A stretch of 32,295 nucleotides of DNA from Planctomycetota bacterium. Its GTDB lineage: Bacteria > Planctomycetota > Phycisphaerae > UBA1845. The DNA lies in assembly GCA_029558835.1 (NCBI GenBank), contig JAKQDH010000210.1, positions 1 through 32,295 on the forward strand, given 5' to 3'. Position numbers and translations under genes: made by a program. The notes under the pieces are model-generated. The model saw only the letters and a list, made by a program, of their open reading frames with translations, searched no databases and was not told the origin of the DNA. The first letter of the stretch is position 1, and every line of letters begins with the position of its first letter. Of the stretch, positions 1 to 7,012 are shown piece by piece.

Positions 1-117
1 CGGCTGACGCGGCGGGCGCAGAAGCTCCGCGAGGAAATCCGCGCGCTCCGGGCCAGCAGCCGCCACCAGCGGCAGGCCCGGCTCGGGCAAGCCCTCGCCG
101 GGCGCGCCGGCAACTGA
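1..117 (+). CDS. 3' end of an unknown gene
   Basis: An open frame enters from the left edge and ends at TGA 115-117, giving 38 residues rich in Arg, Gln, Leu and Ala that could form a basic helix or coiled coil. The remaining piece is too short to identify a family. A strong inverted repeat follows 18 nt after the stop, which fits the end of a transcription unit. Only the frame and stop are seen; that it is a real gene is inferred. Confidence 0.4.
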   Translation, partial: RLTRRAQKLREEIRALRASSRHQRQARLGQALAGRAGN

Positions 118-134
118 ACGGGCGGGCCCAGCGC

Positions 135-153
135 GGCCCCCATATGGGGGGCC
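135..153 (+). terminator. GC-rich inverted repeat after the first gene
   Basis: GGCCCCC, ATAT, GGGGGGCC form a strong stem-loop 18 nt after the stop at 117. No T-run follows directly, so it is not a canonical intrinsic terminator. A second weak pairing (CCTTTT with AAAAGG, about 177-200) follows before the next gene. It could separate transcripts or be part of the leader of the 236 gene. Confidence 0.4.
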
Positions 154-201
154 ATTGGTCGAGGAACCGCCCGGTCCTTTTCCCATTCCATGAGAAAAAG
201 G

Positions 202-222
202 CCCGTCGCGTCAGACGACGGG
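202..222 (+). promoter_or_regulatory. Leader hairpin before gene 236
   Basis: CCCGTCG (202-208) is repeated inverted as CGACGGG (216-222) with a 7-nt loop; the stem ends 13 nt before the ATG, next to the GAGGTG ribosome site. It is one of eight such hairpins before small genes in this window. Being so close to the ribosome site it could control translation. Confidence 0.5.
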
Positions 223-235
223 TCGAGGTGAAACC

Positions 236-517
236 ATGGCACAAGCCAAGCCAGTACAGAAGTTCCGCGCGGGAGCAATCTCGTGCGCCCTGTGGGATAA
301 CGACATACGAGTAGGCAACCTAACAAAACCCGTGCTCAGGTGCACGGTCGAGCGGCGCTACAAGGACAGCGACGGGACGTGGAAGAGCACGGGCAGTTAC
401 GGACGCAACGAAATCCCGCTCGTCCTGCACTGCCTGCAGCAGGCCTTCGCGTACATGATCGACGACAGCAACCACCGCAGCGAGGAAGGCAGCGCGGAGG
501 AGGAGACCGTCCTGTAG
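236..517 (+). CDS. Small unknown protein (K-F-R-x-G ... W ... Y-K-D family)
   Basis: A 93-aa protein with a GAGGTG ribosome site 5 nt before the ATG. The pattern K9-F-R-x-G, then W20, then R-R-Y-K-D-x-D-G-x-W and finally R-N-E-I-P-L-x-L-x-x-L-x-x-A resembles small proteins I associate with planctomycete mobile elements; their function is not known to me. The strand-rich first half and helical C-terminal third would suit a small nucleic-acid-binding fold, but no diagnostic motif supports that. The acidic tail (EEGSAEEE) looks disordered. It heads a series of small same-strand genes (236, 724, 1247, 1853, 2338), each with an inverted repeat upstream. It is probably a real gene. Confidence 0.75.
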   Translation: MAQAKPVQKFRAGAISCALWDNDIRVGNLTKPVLRCTVERRYKDSDGTWKSTGSYGRNEIPLVLHCLQQAFAYMIDDSNHRSEEGSAEEETVL

Positions 518-660
518 CGAACCATGTCAGCAGCAGCGCGGAGCGGACGCCCGGCACCGGGCAGCCCGCTCCACCGCCCCCGCGGGCCCCGGCGTTCCGC
601 CGGGACTCGCCCGGGCCGGCCTACCGGAACTCCACACGGAGCCGTAAGCCGGCCCATGCC

Positions 661-696
661 GGGGCGGTTTGCCCCCCGTCTGCGGCAAACCGCCCC
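661..696 (+). promoter_or_regulatory. Leader hairpin before gene 724 (13-bp perfect stem)
   Basis: GGGGCGGTTTGCC (661-673) pairs perfectly with GGCAAACCGCCCC (684-696) around a 10-nt loop. The stem ends 27 nt before the ATG at 724. A smaller hairpin (CCGGC/GCCGG, about 647-660) abuts it upstream. The core GCGGTTTGC/GCAAACCGC resembles the GCGGTTCGC/GCGAACCGC core before genes 1853 and 2338. The gap 518-660 between the genes holds nothing else that I recognise. Confidence 0.65.
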
Positions 697-723
697 TGAG
701 GACGGACGCCAGAGGTACTACCC

Positions 724-1173
724 ATGCAACCGAACCAACCAGCAACCATCGAACAAGTGCAGGCCGCATTTCGGCCCGCGGCCGACAGCCGGACCGAGAT
801 CAACCGCGCCATCGGCCAGGCGCGCTGGCACGCCCAGCACGACAACCACCACGCCGCCATCCACGAGGTGCCCAGTGGTGCCGAACGCAAGACCTGGTAC
901 GAGTGCCGCACGCACGGCCGCGTCGGCGCGCTCCTCCACAACGAGCGCCGCATGTGCCCGCAGTGCGGCATCCCCAGGCTACGGCAGGAACGGCTACGGC
1001 CAGACATCGCGGCAGCGGACCGCCGCGCGCGGCGCCGCTGGTACTGGCAGCGCCGCAGGAATGGGTGGCGGGAGCGCCCCACGCCCACGAGGGAGTACAC
1101 CGACCGCGCCGGGGTCCGGGCGCCGGCACGGGACACAGCGAGCGTGAGCACGTGCCGAATCCTACCCAAGTGA
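724..1173 (+). CDS. Unknown protein with a C-x2-H / C-x2-C zinc ribbon
   Basis: A 149-aa protein. Residues about 59-81 read Y-E-C-R-T-H-G-R-V-G ... R-R-M-C-P-Q-C-G, a plausible zinc knuckle (Cys-x2-His and Cys-x2-Cys). The part after about residue 85 is very basic (runs such as RRARRRWYWQRRRNGWRER) and could bind nucleic acid; the N-terminal 50 residues are His/Gln/Ala rich. The ATG at 724 was chosen because it follows the hairpin at 661-696 with the same spacing as the neighbouring genes; longer frames through this region are low-complexity Arg/Pro/Ala shadows. Ribosome site is weak (AGAGG about 9 nt upstream). Function unknown. Confidence 0.65.
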   Translation: MQPNQPATIEQVQAAFRPAADSRTEINRAIGQARWHAQHDNHHAAIHEVPSGAERKTWYECRTHGRVGALLHNERRMCPQCGIPRLRQERLRPDIAAADRRARRRWYWQRRRNGWRERPTPTREYTDRAGVRAPARDTASVSTCRILPK

Positions 1174-1188
1174 GGGCAGCCGTCCCGC

Positions 1189-1218
1189 GGCGGTCCGCCC
1201 CAGTACGGGCGAACCGCC
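1189..1218 (+). promoter_or_regulatory. Leader hairpin before gene 1247
   Basis: GGCGGTCCGCCC (1189-1200) pairs with GGGCGAACCGCC (1207-1218) with one mismatch and a 6-nt loop. It ends 28-29 nt before the ATG at 1247, the same spacing as before genes 724, 1853 and 2338. A GGAGG ribosome site sits between hairpin and start. Confidence 0.6.
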
Positions 1219-1246
1219 CGATGAGCGGAACGCCCGGAGGACAACG

Positions 1247-1492
1247 ATGGAACCCGAACACAGAAGCAACAGCCACTCACCCTGGCCGGCCTGCGCCGAC
1301 TGCCAGGTGGACGTGCCGAACGCGGTCAACGACACCAGCGTCCGAGAAGGAACGCAACACGAGCCCGGCGAGAGCTGCGACGAGATCCCGCTCACGCAAG
1401 ACTTCGGACCGTGGACGGCCGAAGTGCGCCGCCGGGCAGCAGCGACACTGCGCCAGGCACTGGCGCGCGCGAGGGAGCAGAATGCACCGTGA
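1247..1492 (+). CDS. Small unknown protein
   Basis: An 81-aa protein with a GGAGGA ribosome site about 6 nt before the ATG. C15-A-D-C18 near the N-terminus could be half of a metal site, but no second pair is visible apart from C44, so a zinc role is uncertain. The last 30 residues (VRRRAAATLRQALARAREQ) form a basic amphipathic helix. It lies in the run of hairpin-led small genes and no function can be assigned. A 32-residue frame opening at ATG 1482 overlaps its stop (ending 1580) and may be a tiny coupled ORF, but composition gives it little support. Confidence 0.6.
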   Translation: MEPEHRSNSHSPWPACADCQVDVPNAVNDTSVREGTQHEPGESCDEIPLTQDFGPWTAEVRRRAAATLRQALARAREQNAP

Positions 1493-1791
1493 GCACCCGC
1501 CACCAGGGAGCGAGCGGCAGGAGCACCGCGGGAGCCAGGAGGCACCCCAGGTGTCCGGTCCGGAACCCGATCCGCACTGACACGGCGTCGAGCAGACGCG
1601 GCAGGAAGGAACGAGACGCCCGCTTCACGCCTCAAGCTTCATCGACGGATCGCTCGTTCGCGATCCGCACCGCAAAGCTTCCCCCGCCCGACGCCGGGGC
1701 GGCTACGAGCCAGCACGCGGCGCGCGAGGCAGCCAGTGCCGTCCGGACGTGTTCCCCGAGTCCCGCGAGCGGCAGCGACCCCAGGGCCTGC
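1493..1791 (+). other. Gene-poor gap with an orphan hairpin
   Basis: No convincing gene. It contains a perfect stem, CGGATCGC (1646-1653) and GCGATCCG (1660-1667) with a 6-nt loop, like the leader hairpins of this series, but no start codon with a ribosome site lies about 28 nt downstream. It may mark a decayed member of the series. AAGCTT occurs on both sides of the stem (about 1635 and 1676). Confidence 0.35.
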
Positions 1792-1832
1792 GCGCTGCCG
1801 GTTCGCACCGCGGTGTGCGAACCGCCCAGCGC
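1792..1832 (+). promoter_or_regulatory. Leader hairpin before gene 1853
   Basis: CGGTTCGCAC (1799-1808) pairs perfectly with GTGCGAACCG (1815-1824) around a 6-nt loop, and an outer stem GCGCTG/CAGCGC (1792-1797, 1827-1832) extends it. The inner stem ends 28 nt before the ATG at 1853. It shares the GGTTCGC/GCGAACC core with the hairpin before 2338. Confidence 0.65.
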
Positions 1833-1852
1833 GGCGGCACGGAGGGAACAGC

Positions 1853-2182
1853 ATGGAACAAACGAACAAGAACGAAGCGGGTTGGGGACCGCGGCGCTTG
1901 CCCGTCCTGCACCTGGACGGGCGGGCGTACTCCACCGACCTGCGACTGCAGGAACTCCGGGCGGTAGACAACCCCCACACACGGATCGACCTACGCTCAG
2001 ATGCCGGTCGAGTTGCCACAGCAGCCTGGAAGGCAGTGCGTTGCCCGACCTGCGGTCAGCCCACGGTCATCCGCCGGGATGATCCGGCCGAGGCCGTTCG
2101 GTGCCCGCGGTGCGGCGACGCCGTGGTGGTGCAAGGCGGGGAAGCGTTGACGTGGTCCGCTCCGGGCCACGCAGACCGCTGA
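1853..2182 (+). CDS. Small zinc-ribbon protein
   Basis: A 109-aa protein. Residues about 64-67 (C-P-T-C-G) and 84-87 (C-P-R-C-G) form a classical two-knuckle zinc ribbon in the C-terminal half. The N-terminal half (L-P-V-L-H-L-D-G-R-A-Y-S-T-D-L-R-L-Q-E-L-R) reads as a short strand-helix domain. The ATG at 1853 follows a GGAGGG ribosome site and the conserved hairpin; an upstream in-frame start at 1736 would read through the hairpin and is rejected. An inverted repeat just after the stop suggests transcription ends here. A nucleic-acid-binding role is plausible but unproven. Confidence 0.7.
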   Translation: MEQTNKNEAGWGPRRLPVLHLDGRAYSTDLRLQELRAVDNPHTRIDLRSDAGRVATAAWKAVRCPTCGQPTVIRRDDPAEAVRCPRCGDAVVVQGGEALTWSAPGHADR

Positions 2183-2185
2183 TCG

Positions 2186-2235
2186 TAAACCTTTCCCCGC
2201 CGGCGGGCGGGTCGGCCTGGCGGCCTAAAGGTTTA
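2186..2235 (+). terminator. Inverted repeat after gene 1853
   Basis: TAAACCTTT (2186-2194) and AAAGGTTTA (2227-2235) are a perfect 9-bp inverted repeat with a GC-rich 32-nt interior that can itself pair (CCGCCGGCGGGCGG). It begins 3 nt after the stop at 2182. This suits a terminator or processing stem, though without a long T-run. Confidence 0.45.
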
Positions 2236-2281
2236 TCGAGCGGTCCGCTCCACGGCCCTCCGAAGACCAATGCATAACTGG

Positions 2282-2309
2282 GCGGTTCGCACGGGGACGG
2301 GCGAACCGC
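2282..2309 (+). promoter_or_regulatory. Leader hairpin before gene 2338
   Basis: GCGGTTCGC (2282-2290) and GCGAACCGC (2301-2309) form a perfect 9-bp stem with a 10-nt loop, ending 28 nt before the ATG. A GGAGG ribosome site lies between the stem and the start. Confidence 0.65.
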
Positions 2310-2337
2310 ACCAGCGGGTCGCACCGGAGGATGCGAC

Positions 2338-2829
2338 ATGAACAATGAGATGATCGAGGACATCGACCGAGACGAACTGCCCGTCAACGGCAGCATCCAA
2401 GTCCTGCGCAACACCGGCTACGGAACCATCGCCGAGCTGGACGACGAAGAGCCAGCGGACGTGCACGAACTGCAATGCCTGGCCGCGTGGCAGATGTACG
2501 CCCCGCTGTTGGCCCTGCCCGGCCGGTACGGACAGACAGGCCGGGTGGTGCTCGACGCCGACGGCGAGATCGACTGGGACCGGATCGGTCCCGCCGGGGG
2601 ACGGCGACGCCGCCCCCAGCAATCACGCACCGGACGCGACGACGTCCGGCGCGTGCTCGGGCTCATCAGCCTCCTGCTGGAGCGCATCCCCGGCACAGCC
2701 AAGTACGCGGTGCTCAGGTACCTGCGGATGGGCATCCTCCGGCCGGAACACGTCAGCAGCGCAGACCTCCGCGCGGTCGCGCAGCTCGAAGCCCGAGCGC
2801 GAAGCCTCCAGCAGACACTGGAGGCGTGA
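2338..2829 (+). CDS. Unknown protein, mostly helical
   Basis: A 163-aa protein with a GGAGGA ribosome site 6-10 nt before the ATG and the conserved hairpin upstream. The N-terminus is acidic (MNNEMIEDIDRDELP); residues about 75-90 (G-R-V-V-L-D-A-D-G-E-I-D-W-D-R-I-G) look like a beta hairpin; then comes a basic linker (GGRRRRPQQSRTGRDD) and a helical C-terminal region to the end (VRRVLGLISLLLERIPG ... LEARARSLQQTLEA). No family is recognised. It is the last gene of the left small-gene series; a long gene-poor region follows. Confidence 0.7.
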   Translation: MNNEMIEDIDRDELPVNGSIQVLRNTGYGTIAELDDEEPADVHELQCLAAWQMYAPLLALPGRYGQTGRVVLDADGEIDWDRIGPAGGRRRRPQQSRTGRDDVRRVLGLISLLLERIPGTAKYAVLRYLRMGILRPEHVSSADLRAVAQLEARARSLQQTLEA

Positions 2830-3240
2830 AGGACGTTCACGCCAGGCACGACCCGCATGCCCACGGCAGGGCAAGCGGGCGCGCTGAGGCGGTAAGCCCG
2901 GCGGGCGGGGCGTGCACGGCTGACGCAGCCGTGCTGCCCCAGGTGATGAGGAAGGGAGAGAAGAAGGTGTGAGGAAAGTGGGAGGAGAAGGAGCGCGCGG
3001 CACGCAGCGCGGCCGGCGTTCGGGAGAGAACGGAGTGGAACTCCGGACGGGGGGGAGCTGGCAAGCATCCCCGCTTGCCCTGACGGGCAAGCGAAGGGGC
3101 GTTCGCTGCGCTCAGCCCCGAAGACGGCGCCGCGAGGAACGACGCCGGATGAGGAAGGAGAACCTATCCCCGGACCCCTCGGGTGACAGGGGGAGTGCGG
3201 GGTACGGGACGCAAGCGCGAGGACTTGGACCCTCCCCCAA

Positions 3241-3263
3241 CCCCCTCCCTGCGAGGGAGGGGG
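3241..3263. repeat. C-tract / G-tract hairpin
   Basis: CCCCCTCCCT (3241-3250), GCG, AGGGAGGGGG (3254-3263) form a perfect 10-bp stem. It is preceded by more C-tracts from about 3230. It could act as a transcription barrier or a dispersed intergenic repeat; I cannot assess copy number outside the window. Confidence 0.5.
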
Positions 3264-3689
3264 CCGTGGGATAGCTTCGCGCCGCGCGCCGACGGGCGGC
3301 ACGCAGGACGAGCACCGGAAGCCGGACGGCAAGCCGGTGGTGAGGACGAGGAGACGGTGGCCGGAGCATCACCGGTACCGAGGTGAAGGCCAGGAGGCGC
3401 GCACGAGCGGAGTGCGGGGAACAACCGACGGCCCCCACCAGCGGAAAGACGATCGCGCGCATGCGCCCGGGAAGGGCAGAGAACCGACGGCATCAGGGCG
3501 AGCGCCCCGGGGGCAGCAGCGTCAGCCGTGACAGCGACGGCACGCACCACGGGGGCGACGGACGACGACGGTGAGAGACCCCCAAGGTGGGCAGGAGACG
3601 CAGAACGAACGACAGCGGGGAGGGGCAGCAGGCGGTTGGAACATGGCGTGGCTGGCAGCCGAACAAGCAGCGGTGTGGCCGGTGTGAGC

Positions 3690-3713
3690 ACCGGGCCCGC
3701 CAGCGGGCCCGGT
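3690..3713. repeat. Perfect 11-bp near-palindrome
   Basis: ACCGGGCCCGC (3690-3700) and GCGGGCCCGGT (3703-3713) with a 2-nt centre. It lies in the gene-poor region, not next to a recognisable gene end. It may be a protein-binding site or a cruciform-forming element. Confidence 0.45.
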
Positions 3714-3932
3714 ACGACCGACGGACACAGCCGAGCCGGTTCGACGGACAGCACCGGAGGCACGGAATGCCTCGACAAGACCCATGATGGGACTTTGAGA
3801 AGAGAGAGTCCGACAAGTAGTGCAGGATCAAGGAGTTACGATGAGAAAAAGGTTGAGACTATGAGGATAAGAGGAATAATGCGACCGCGAGTCAGAGCGT
3901 CAAAACGGAGCGATCACCGGGTCGGGCGGCGT

Positions 3933-4103
3933 TCAGCGACAGCGCCGGCAGCTCTCCAGCAGCCAGCGCTCGAACTCGATTCCGGCGTGCAGCGCTTCCC
4001 GGTCGTCGGGCCCGGCGTACGGCAAGTCGGCTGCCAACTCCTCCAGCCGGTAGCGCGCCCGCCGGGCGACGATGGCGAGCGGGATCGTGGGTTTTGGTTC
4101 CAT
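3933..4103 (-). CDS. Small unknown protein, divergent from the HerA operon
   Basis: A 56-aa protein starting at ATG 4103 on the minus strand, with GGAGGT 8 nt upstream. The longer frame to 4175 would start inside the promoter. Residues 10-26 (A-I-V-A-R-R-A-R-Y-R-L-E-E-L-A-A-D) and 34-52 form two amphipathic helices, and the C-terminus ends C-R-R-C-R. It is divergent from the gene at 4253 across a 149-bp region with mirrored TATA-like boxes. Size and position would suit an autoregulatory DNA-binding protein, but no helix-turn-helix is evident, so this is only a suggestion. Confidence 0.5.
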   Translation of the reverse strand: MEPKPTIPLAIVARRARYRLEELAADLPYAGPDDREALHAGIEFERWLLESCRRCR

Positions 4104-4135
4104 GCGGATGTACCTCCGCGGGGCGGAAACGCGCC

Positions 4136-4208
4136 CCGGTATATCAGCCTTGTGGTCCCGCGGGGCCCGGCTCACGCCCCCTCGAGAACCGGCAGGTTTA
4201 TATACCGG
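4136..4208. promoter_or_regulatory. Divergent promoter with mirrored TATA-like boxes
   Basis: CCGGTATAT (4136-4144) and ATATACCGG (4200-4208) are a perfect 9-bp inverted repeat. On the plus strand the right half reads TTTATATACC (4197-4206), an archaeal-type TATA sequence 48 nt before the ATG at 4253. The left half gives GATATACC on the minus strand, about 35 nt before the ATG at 4103. The symmetry suggests one control region firing both ways or a dimeric regulator site overlapping both boxes. Confidence 0.55.
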
Positions 4209-4252
4209 AGCCCACTTTCATTACTGCAAAGTAGCTAAATGACGGTGCCAGC

Positions 4253-4864
4253 ATGTACTTCATCCCTGCTCCCAACGATCCGGCCCAGCGCGGGCCGCCA
4301 GTGCGGCAGTTGTACCGCTCGGTCGCCGACGGCGTGTACCGGCCCTACACGCCCGGCGGCGCCGATTCGTTCTACGGCGCGACCTTCGGTCCACAGGCAA
4401 CCAACGGTCCGTCCACCCGTCCGCGCCAGGAGGGACTCGTCCAGACGGTCGAAGACGTCATCGCCCGCGGGTACCTCGTGGTCCGGCACAGCGAGCCGGC
4501 CGGCGCCATTCTCTCCGACCGGCGCGACACCGCCTGGCTCGGCCTGGACGATGCAATCAGCCAGATCCGCGCCCGCTACGAGATCTACGAACAGAACAAG
4601 CGGGACATCCTGTACGCGACCGCGAGTGCGACGAATGCCCTGCACACCTGGAAGGCCGAACGCGGCTGGCCGAGTGATCGGCAGCTCGACAACCTGCAGC
4701 GATCACTTCAGAACCTGTACGCCCAAGAGCGCGAAGAACGCGTCACCCTCTGGCGGGACGTGGCCCGCATCCGGGCCGAGCTGCCCGAAGCAGCCCAGAC
4801 CTACCTGACCGCCCACCGCAAGCTGCAACTGCTCGACACAGGCGGGGGTGAGGGCCCGTGCTGA
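4253..4864 (+). CDS. Unknown protein coupled to the HerA-like ATPase
   Basis: A 203-aa protein. The first 60 residues are Pro/Gly/Tyr rich (MYFIPAPNDPAQRGPPVRQLY) and probably extended; residues 65-100 form a small alpha/beta segment (V-E-D-V-I-A-R-G-Y-L-V-V-R-H-S); the rest (about 100-195) is long charged helices, likely a coiled coil. The stop overlaps the GTG start of the ATPase by 7 nt, so translation is probably coupled and the protein may be its partner. ATG 4253 was chosen because the competing ATG at 4239 opens a different, Ser/Pro/Arg-rich frame. The TATA-like box TTTATATA lies 48 nt upstream and the ribosome site (GGTG) is weak. No family recognised. Confidence 0.7.
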   Translation: MYFIPAPNDPAQRGPPVRQLYRSVADGVYRPYTPGGADSFYGATFGPQATNGPSTRPRQEGLVQTVEDVIARGYLVVRHSEPAGAILSDRRDTAWLGLDDAISQIRARYEIYEQNKRDILYATASATNALHTWKAERGWPSDRQLDNLQRSLQNLYAQEREERVTLWRDVARIRAELPEAAQTYLTAHRKLQLLDTGGGEGPC

Positions 4865-6963
4865 CCCGCGTCCAGGAACTCTGCCGCAAGCTCAAGCCCG
4901 TCCTCGGCCAGCGCATTGACGGCTTGTGGCTCGCCTACCTGGCAGATTCCGACCCTGGAGGCCGGGGTGACATCGAGCAGACGCTCGAACTCCTCGCCGC
5001 CAAGCACCTCGGCCAGGACTACCAACCTGATCGCGCGCCGTTCCCGCCGCCCTCGGCGTCCTTCGCCGCCCGCGGCGACGTCCCGATCGGCGCGGTGGCC
5101 TATGCCAGCCGCGCCCTGTACCCGTTCCGGCTGCAAAGCGACCGTCTCAAGGAGCACCTCCTCATTGCGGGTCGCAGTGGTTCCGGCAAGACGAATCTCA
5201 CCTTCGTCCTGCTCGAAGGCCTCCTCGCCCGCGGCATCCACGTGCTCGCGCTGGACTGGAAGCGCGGCTATCGGGACCTGCTGGGCATTCACCCTGAACT
5301 CTGCGTGTACACGATCGGGCGCGACATCGCGCCCTTTCGCTTCAACCCCCTCATCCCGCCGCCCGGCTGCGAGCCGCACGTCTGGATCAAGCTCATTACC
5401 GACGCGATGGCCCGCGCGTACCTGGGCGGCGAGGGCGTGATCAGCCTCTTCGTGGCCGGACTCGACAAGCTGTACGCCGACGGTGGCGTCTTCACCGGCC
5501 GGCCTACGCGCTGGCCGACGGTGCGGGACCTGCTCGAATGGCTGCGGGCCACGAAGCTCAAAGGCAGAGCCGCGCTCTGGCAGGCCTCGGCGGACCGCAT
5601 CCTCCTGGCGATGACGTACGGCGAGTTCGGCGACGTCGTAGACACCCAGGACAACCACCACGTGCAGGAGTTGCTCGACCACCACGTCGTCCTCGAAATG
5701 GACGGCCTGTCGAGCTCGTCCGACCGCGTGCTGTTCTCGGAGGCGCTGACGCTGTACCTGTACCGCACCCGCCTGGTCGAGGGGCCGCGCTCCCAATTGA
5801 CGAATGTCGTTGTCCTGGAGGAGGCGCACAATCTCCTTCATGCCCGCACCGCCGACGCTGCGGAGTCGGCACTTGAGTCCTCCATCCGCATGATCCGCCA
5901 GTACGGCATCGGGTATGTCTTCGTGGACCAATCCGCGTCCTTGCTAAGCCGTGTTGCGTTCGCAAACTGCTACGCCCAGCTCGCCCTCAGCCAGAAGCTC
6001 CGCGCCGACGTGCAGACGATGGCTGGCGCCATGAACCTCAGCGACGAACAGAAAGAGTCCCTCAACACCCTGCCGATCGGGTCGGTCGTGGTGCGCCTGG
6101 CGGACGAGCATCCCGAACCCTTTCTGGTCCGCGTGCCGCGCAGCCGCGTTCGGGAGGGCTCGGTCAGCGATGCGGACATTCGGCAGCGGATGGCGGGTGA
6201 TTCCAGCGATACCAGCCCACCCGCATTCCCGGCGTACGTGTACCCGGCCATTCCACCGATTCCACCCGCGGATAGAACAACACCAATTCACGAATCACCC
6301 CACCCACCATCCCCCAGAGAGACTCCTGCAACCGCTGATTCAGCAGCGGGTCAGGATGCGCAGGAACCACCACCCCTGGAGAGCCTCGGTCGGGAGACCA
6401 TCCGGTTCCTGGCCGACGTGGCCGCCCGCCCGCTCTCGACCACCGTATCCCGCTACCAGCGCTTGCACTTCTCCCGCCGCCGCGGCAACGCCATCCGCAC
6501 GGACCTGCTCACCGCCGGGCTGATCGAGGCCGTCAGCATCGCCACGCGTTCCGGCCAGGTCGTGCTCTACCAGCTCACCGACGCCGGCCGCAGCACGTGC
6601 GCGCGCCTGGGCATTGATCCCGGCCCGCTGCTGCGCGCCAGCCTCGAGCATTCGTATTGGGCTGACCGTTTGTCCGCCCACTACGAGGCGCAGGGTTTAC
6701 GCGTCACGCTGGAGCACGCCATCCCTGATGATGGCTTCGTGGACCTCGTCGCCGAGAACGACGCCGAGCGCGTCGCGATCGAGGTCGAAACGGGCAAGTC
6801 CGACGTGGCAGAAAACGTGCGCAAGCTGCGCGGCGCCGGCTTTGACCGCATCGTGCTGTTCGCCACGTCGCCGGCCGCCGTCGAGGTCTGCCGGCGGGTC
6901 CTGGGCGACCATGCGAGCGCCGACGACCACCCCATCCAGCTTCTGACGTGGCTGGACCTCTGA
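4858..6963 (+). CDS. HerA/FtsK-superfamily ATPase fused to winged helix and PD-(D/E)XK-like domain
   Basis: A 701-aa ring-type DNA-translocase candidate. Walker A is G-R-S-G-S-G-K-T at 105-112; Walker B is N-V-V-V-L-E-E-A-H at 316-324 (family-typical E-E after the hydrophobic strand); F-V-D-Q-S at 355-359 fits the HerA/VirB4 sensor region, followed by L-A-L-S-Q-K-L near 375-381. A Pro-rich linker (about 453-508) leads to a winged-helix-like domain (about 510-585, with Y-Q-L-T-D-A-G-R). The last 100 residues have D629 (G-F-V-D-L-V) and E642-V-E-T-G-K647, matching the D...ExE/K core of PD-(D/E)XK nucleases. Such ATPases pump DNA or act in end resection and conjugation; the fusion suggests DNA pumping plus cleavage or recognition. 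The start is GTG 4858, within the upstream gene's end. Nuclease activity is inferred. Confidence 0.85.
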   Translation: MLTRVQELCRKLKPVLGQRIDGLWLAYLADSDPGGRGDIEQTLELLAAKHLGQDYQPDRAPFPPPSASFAARGDVPIGAVAYASRALYPFRLQSDRLKEHLLIAGRSGSGKTNLTFVLLEGLLARGIHVLALDWKRGYRDLLGIHPELCVYTIGRDIAPFRFNPLIPPPGCEPHVWIKLITDAMARAYLGGEGVISLFVAGLDKLYADGGVFTGRPTRWPTVRDLLEWLRATKLKGRAALWQASADRILLAMTYGEFGDVVDTQDNHHVQELLDHHVVLEMDGLSSSSDRVLFSEALTLYLYRTRLVEGPRSQLTNVVVLEEAHNLLHARTADAAESALESSIRMIRQYGIGYVFVDQSASLLSRVAFANCYAQLALSQKLRADVQTMAGAMNLSDEQKESLNTLPIGSVVVRLADEHPEPFLVRVPRSRVREGSVSDADIRQRMAGDSSDTSPPAFPAYVYPAIPPIPPADRTTPIHESPHPPSPRETPATADSAAGQDAQEPPPLESLGRETIRFLADVAARPLSTTVSRYQRLHFSRRRGNAIRTDLLTAGLIEAVSIATRSGQVVLYQLTDAGRSTCARLGIDPGPLLRASLEHSYWADRLSAHYEAQGLRVTLEHAIPDDGFVDLVAENDAERVAIEVETGKSDVAENVRKLRGAGFDRIVLFATSPAAVEVCRRVLGDHASADDHPIQLLTWLDL

Positions 6964-7012
6964 GTCCGGAGATCGCGCCGACTGGCCGATACAGGGGCGT
7001 GACGCCACGCGC

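Larger units (their letters stand above)
2830..3932. other. About 1.1 kb without a convincing gene
   Basis: All open frames here are low-complexity Arg/Pro/Ala/Gly translations without ribosome sites. Visible features are a purine run at about 2949-2994, a hairpin at 3241-3263, a near-palindrome at 3690-3713, and a less GC-rich stretch at 3835-3900. It separates the left small-gene series from the HerA/Orc1 part and could be a junction of decayed DNA, a regulatory or maintenance region, or carry an RNA gene. I cannot tell which. Confidence 0.5.

Noticed and set aside
669..1580. 303-codon plus frame overlapping genes 724 and 1247
   Set aside because: Arg/Pro/Ala shadow frame; the accepted frames begin after conserved hairpins and have balanced composition.
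3164..3778. 204-codon minus-strand frame in the gene-poor block
   Set aside because: Pro/Ser/Arg low-complexity translation without a ribosome site or conserved-looking segment.
4801..5931. 376-codon minus-strand frame opposite the HerA-like gene
   Set aside because: The plus strand carries Walker A and B motifs in a 701-codon frame; the antisense frame has no recognisable domain.
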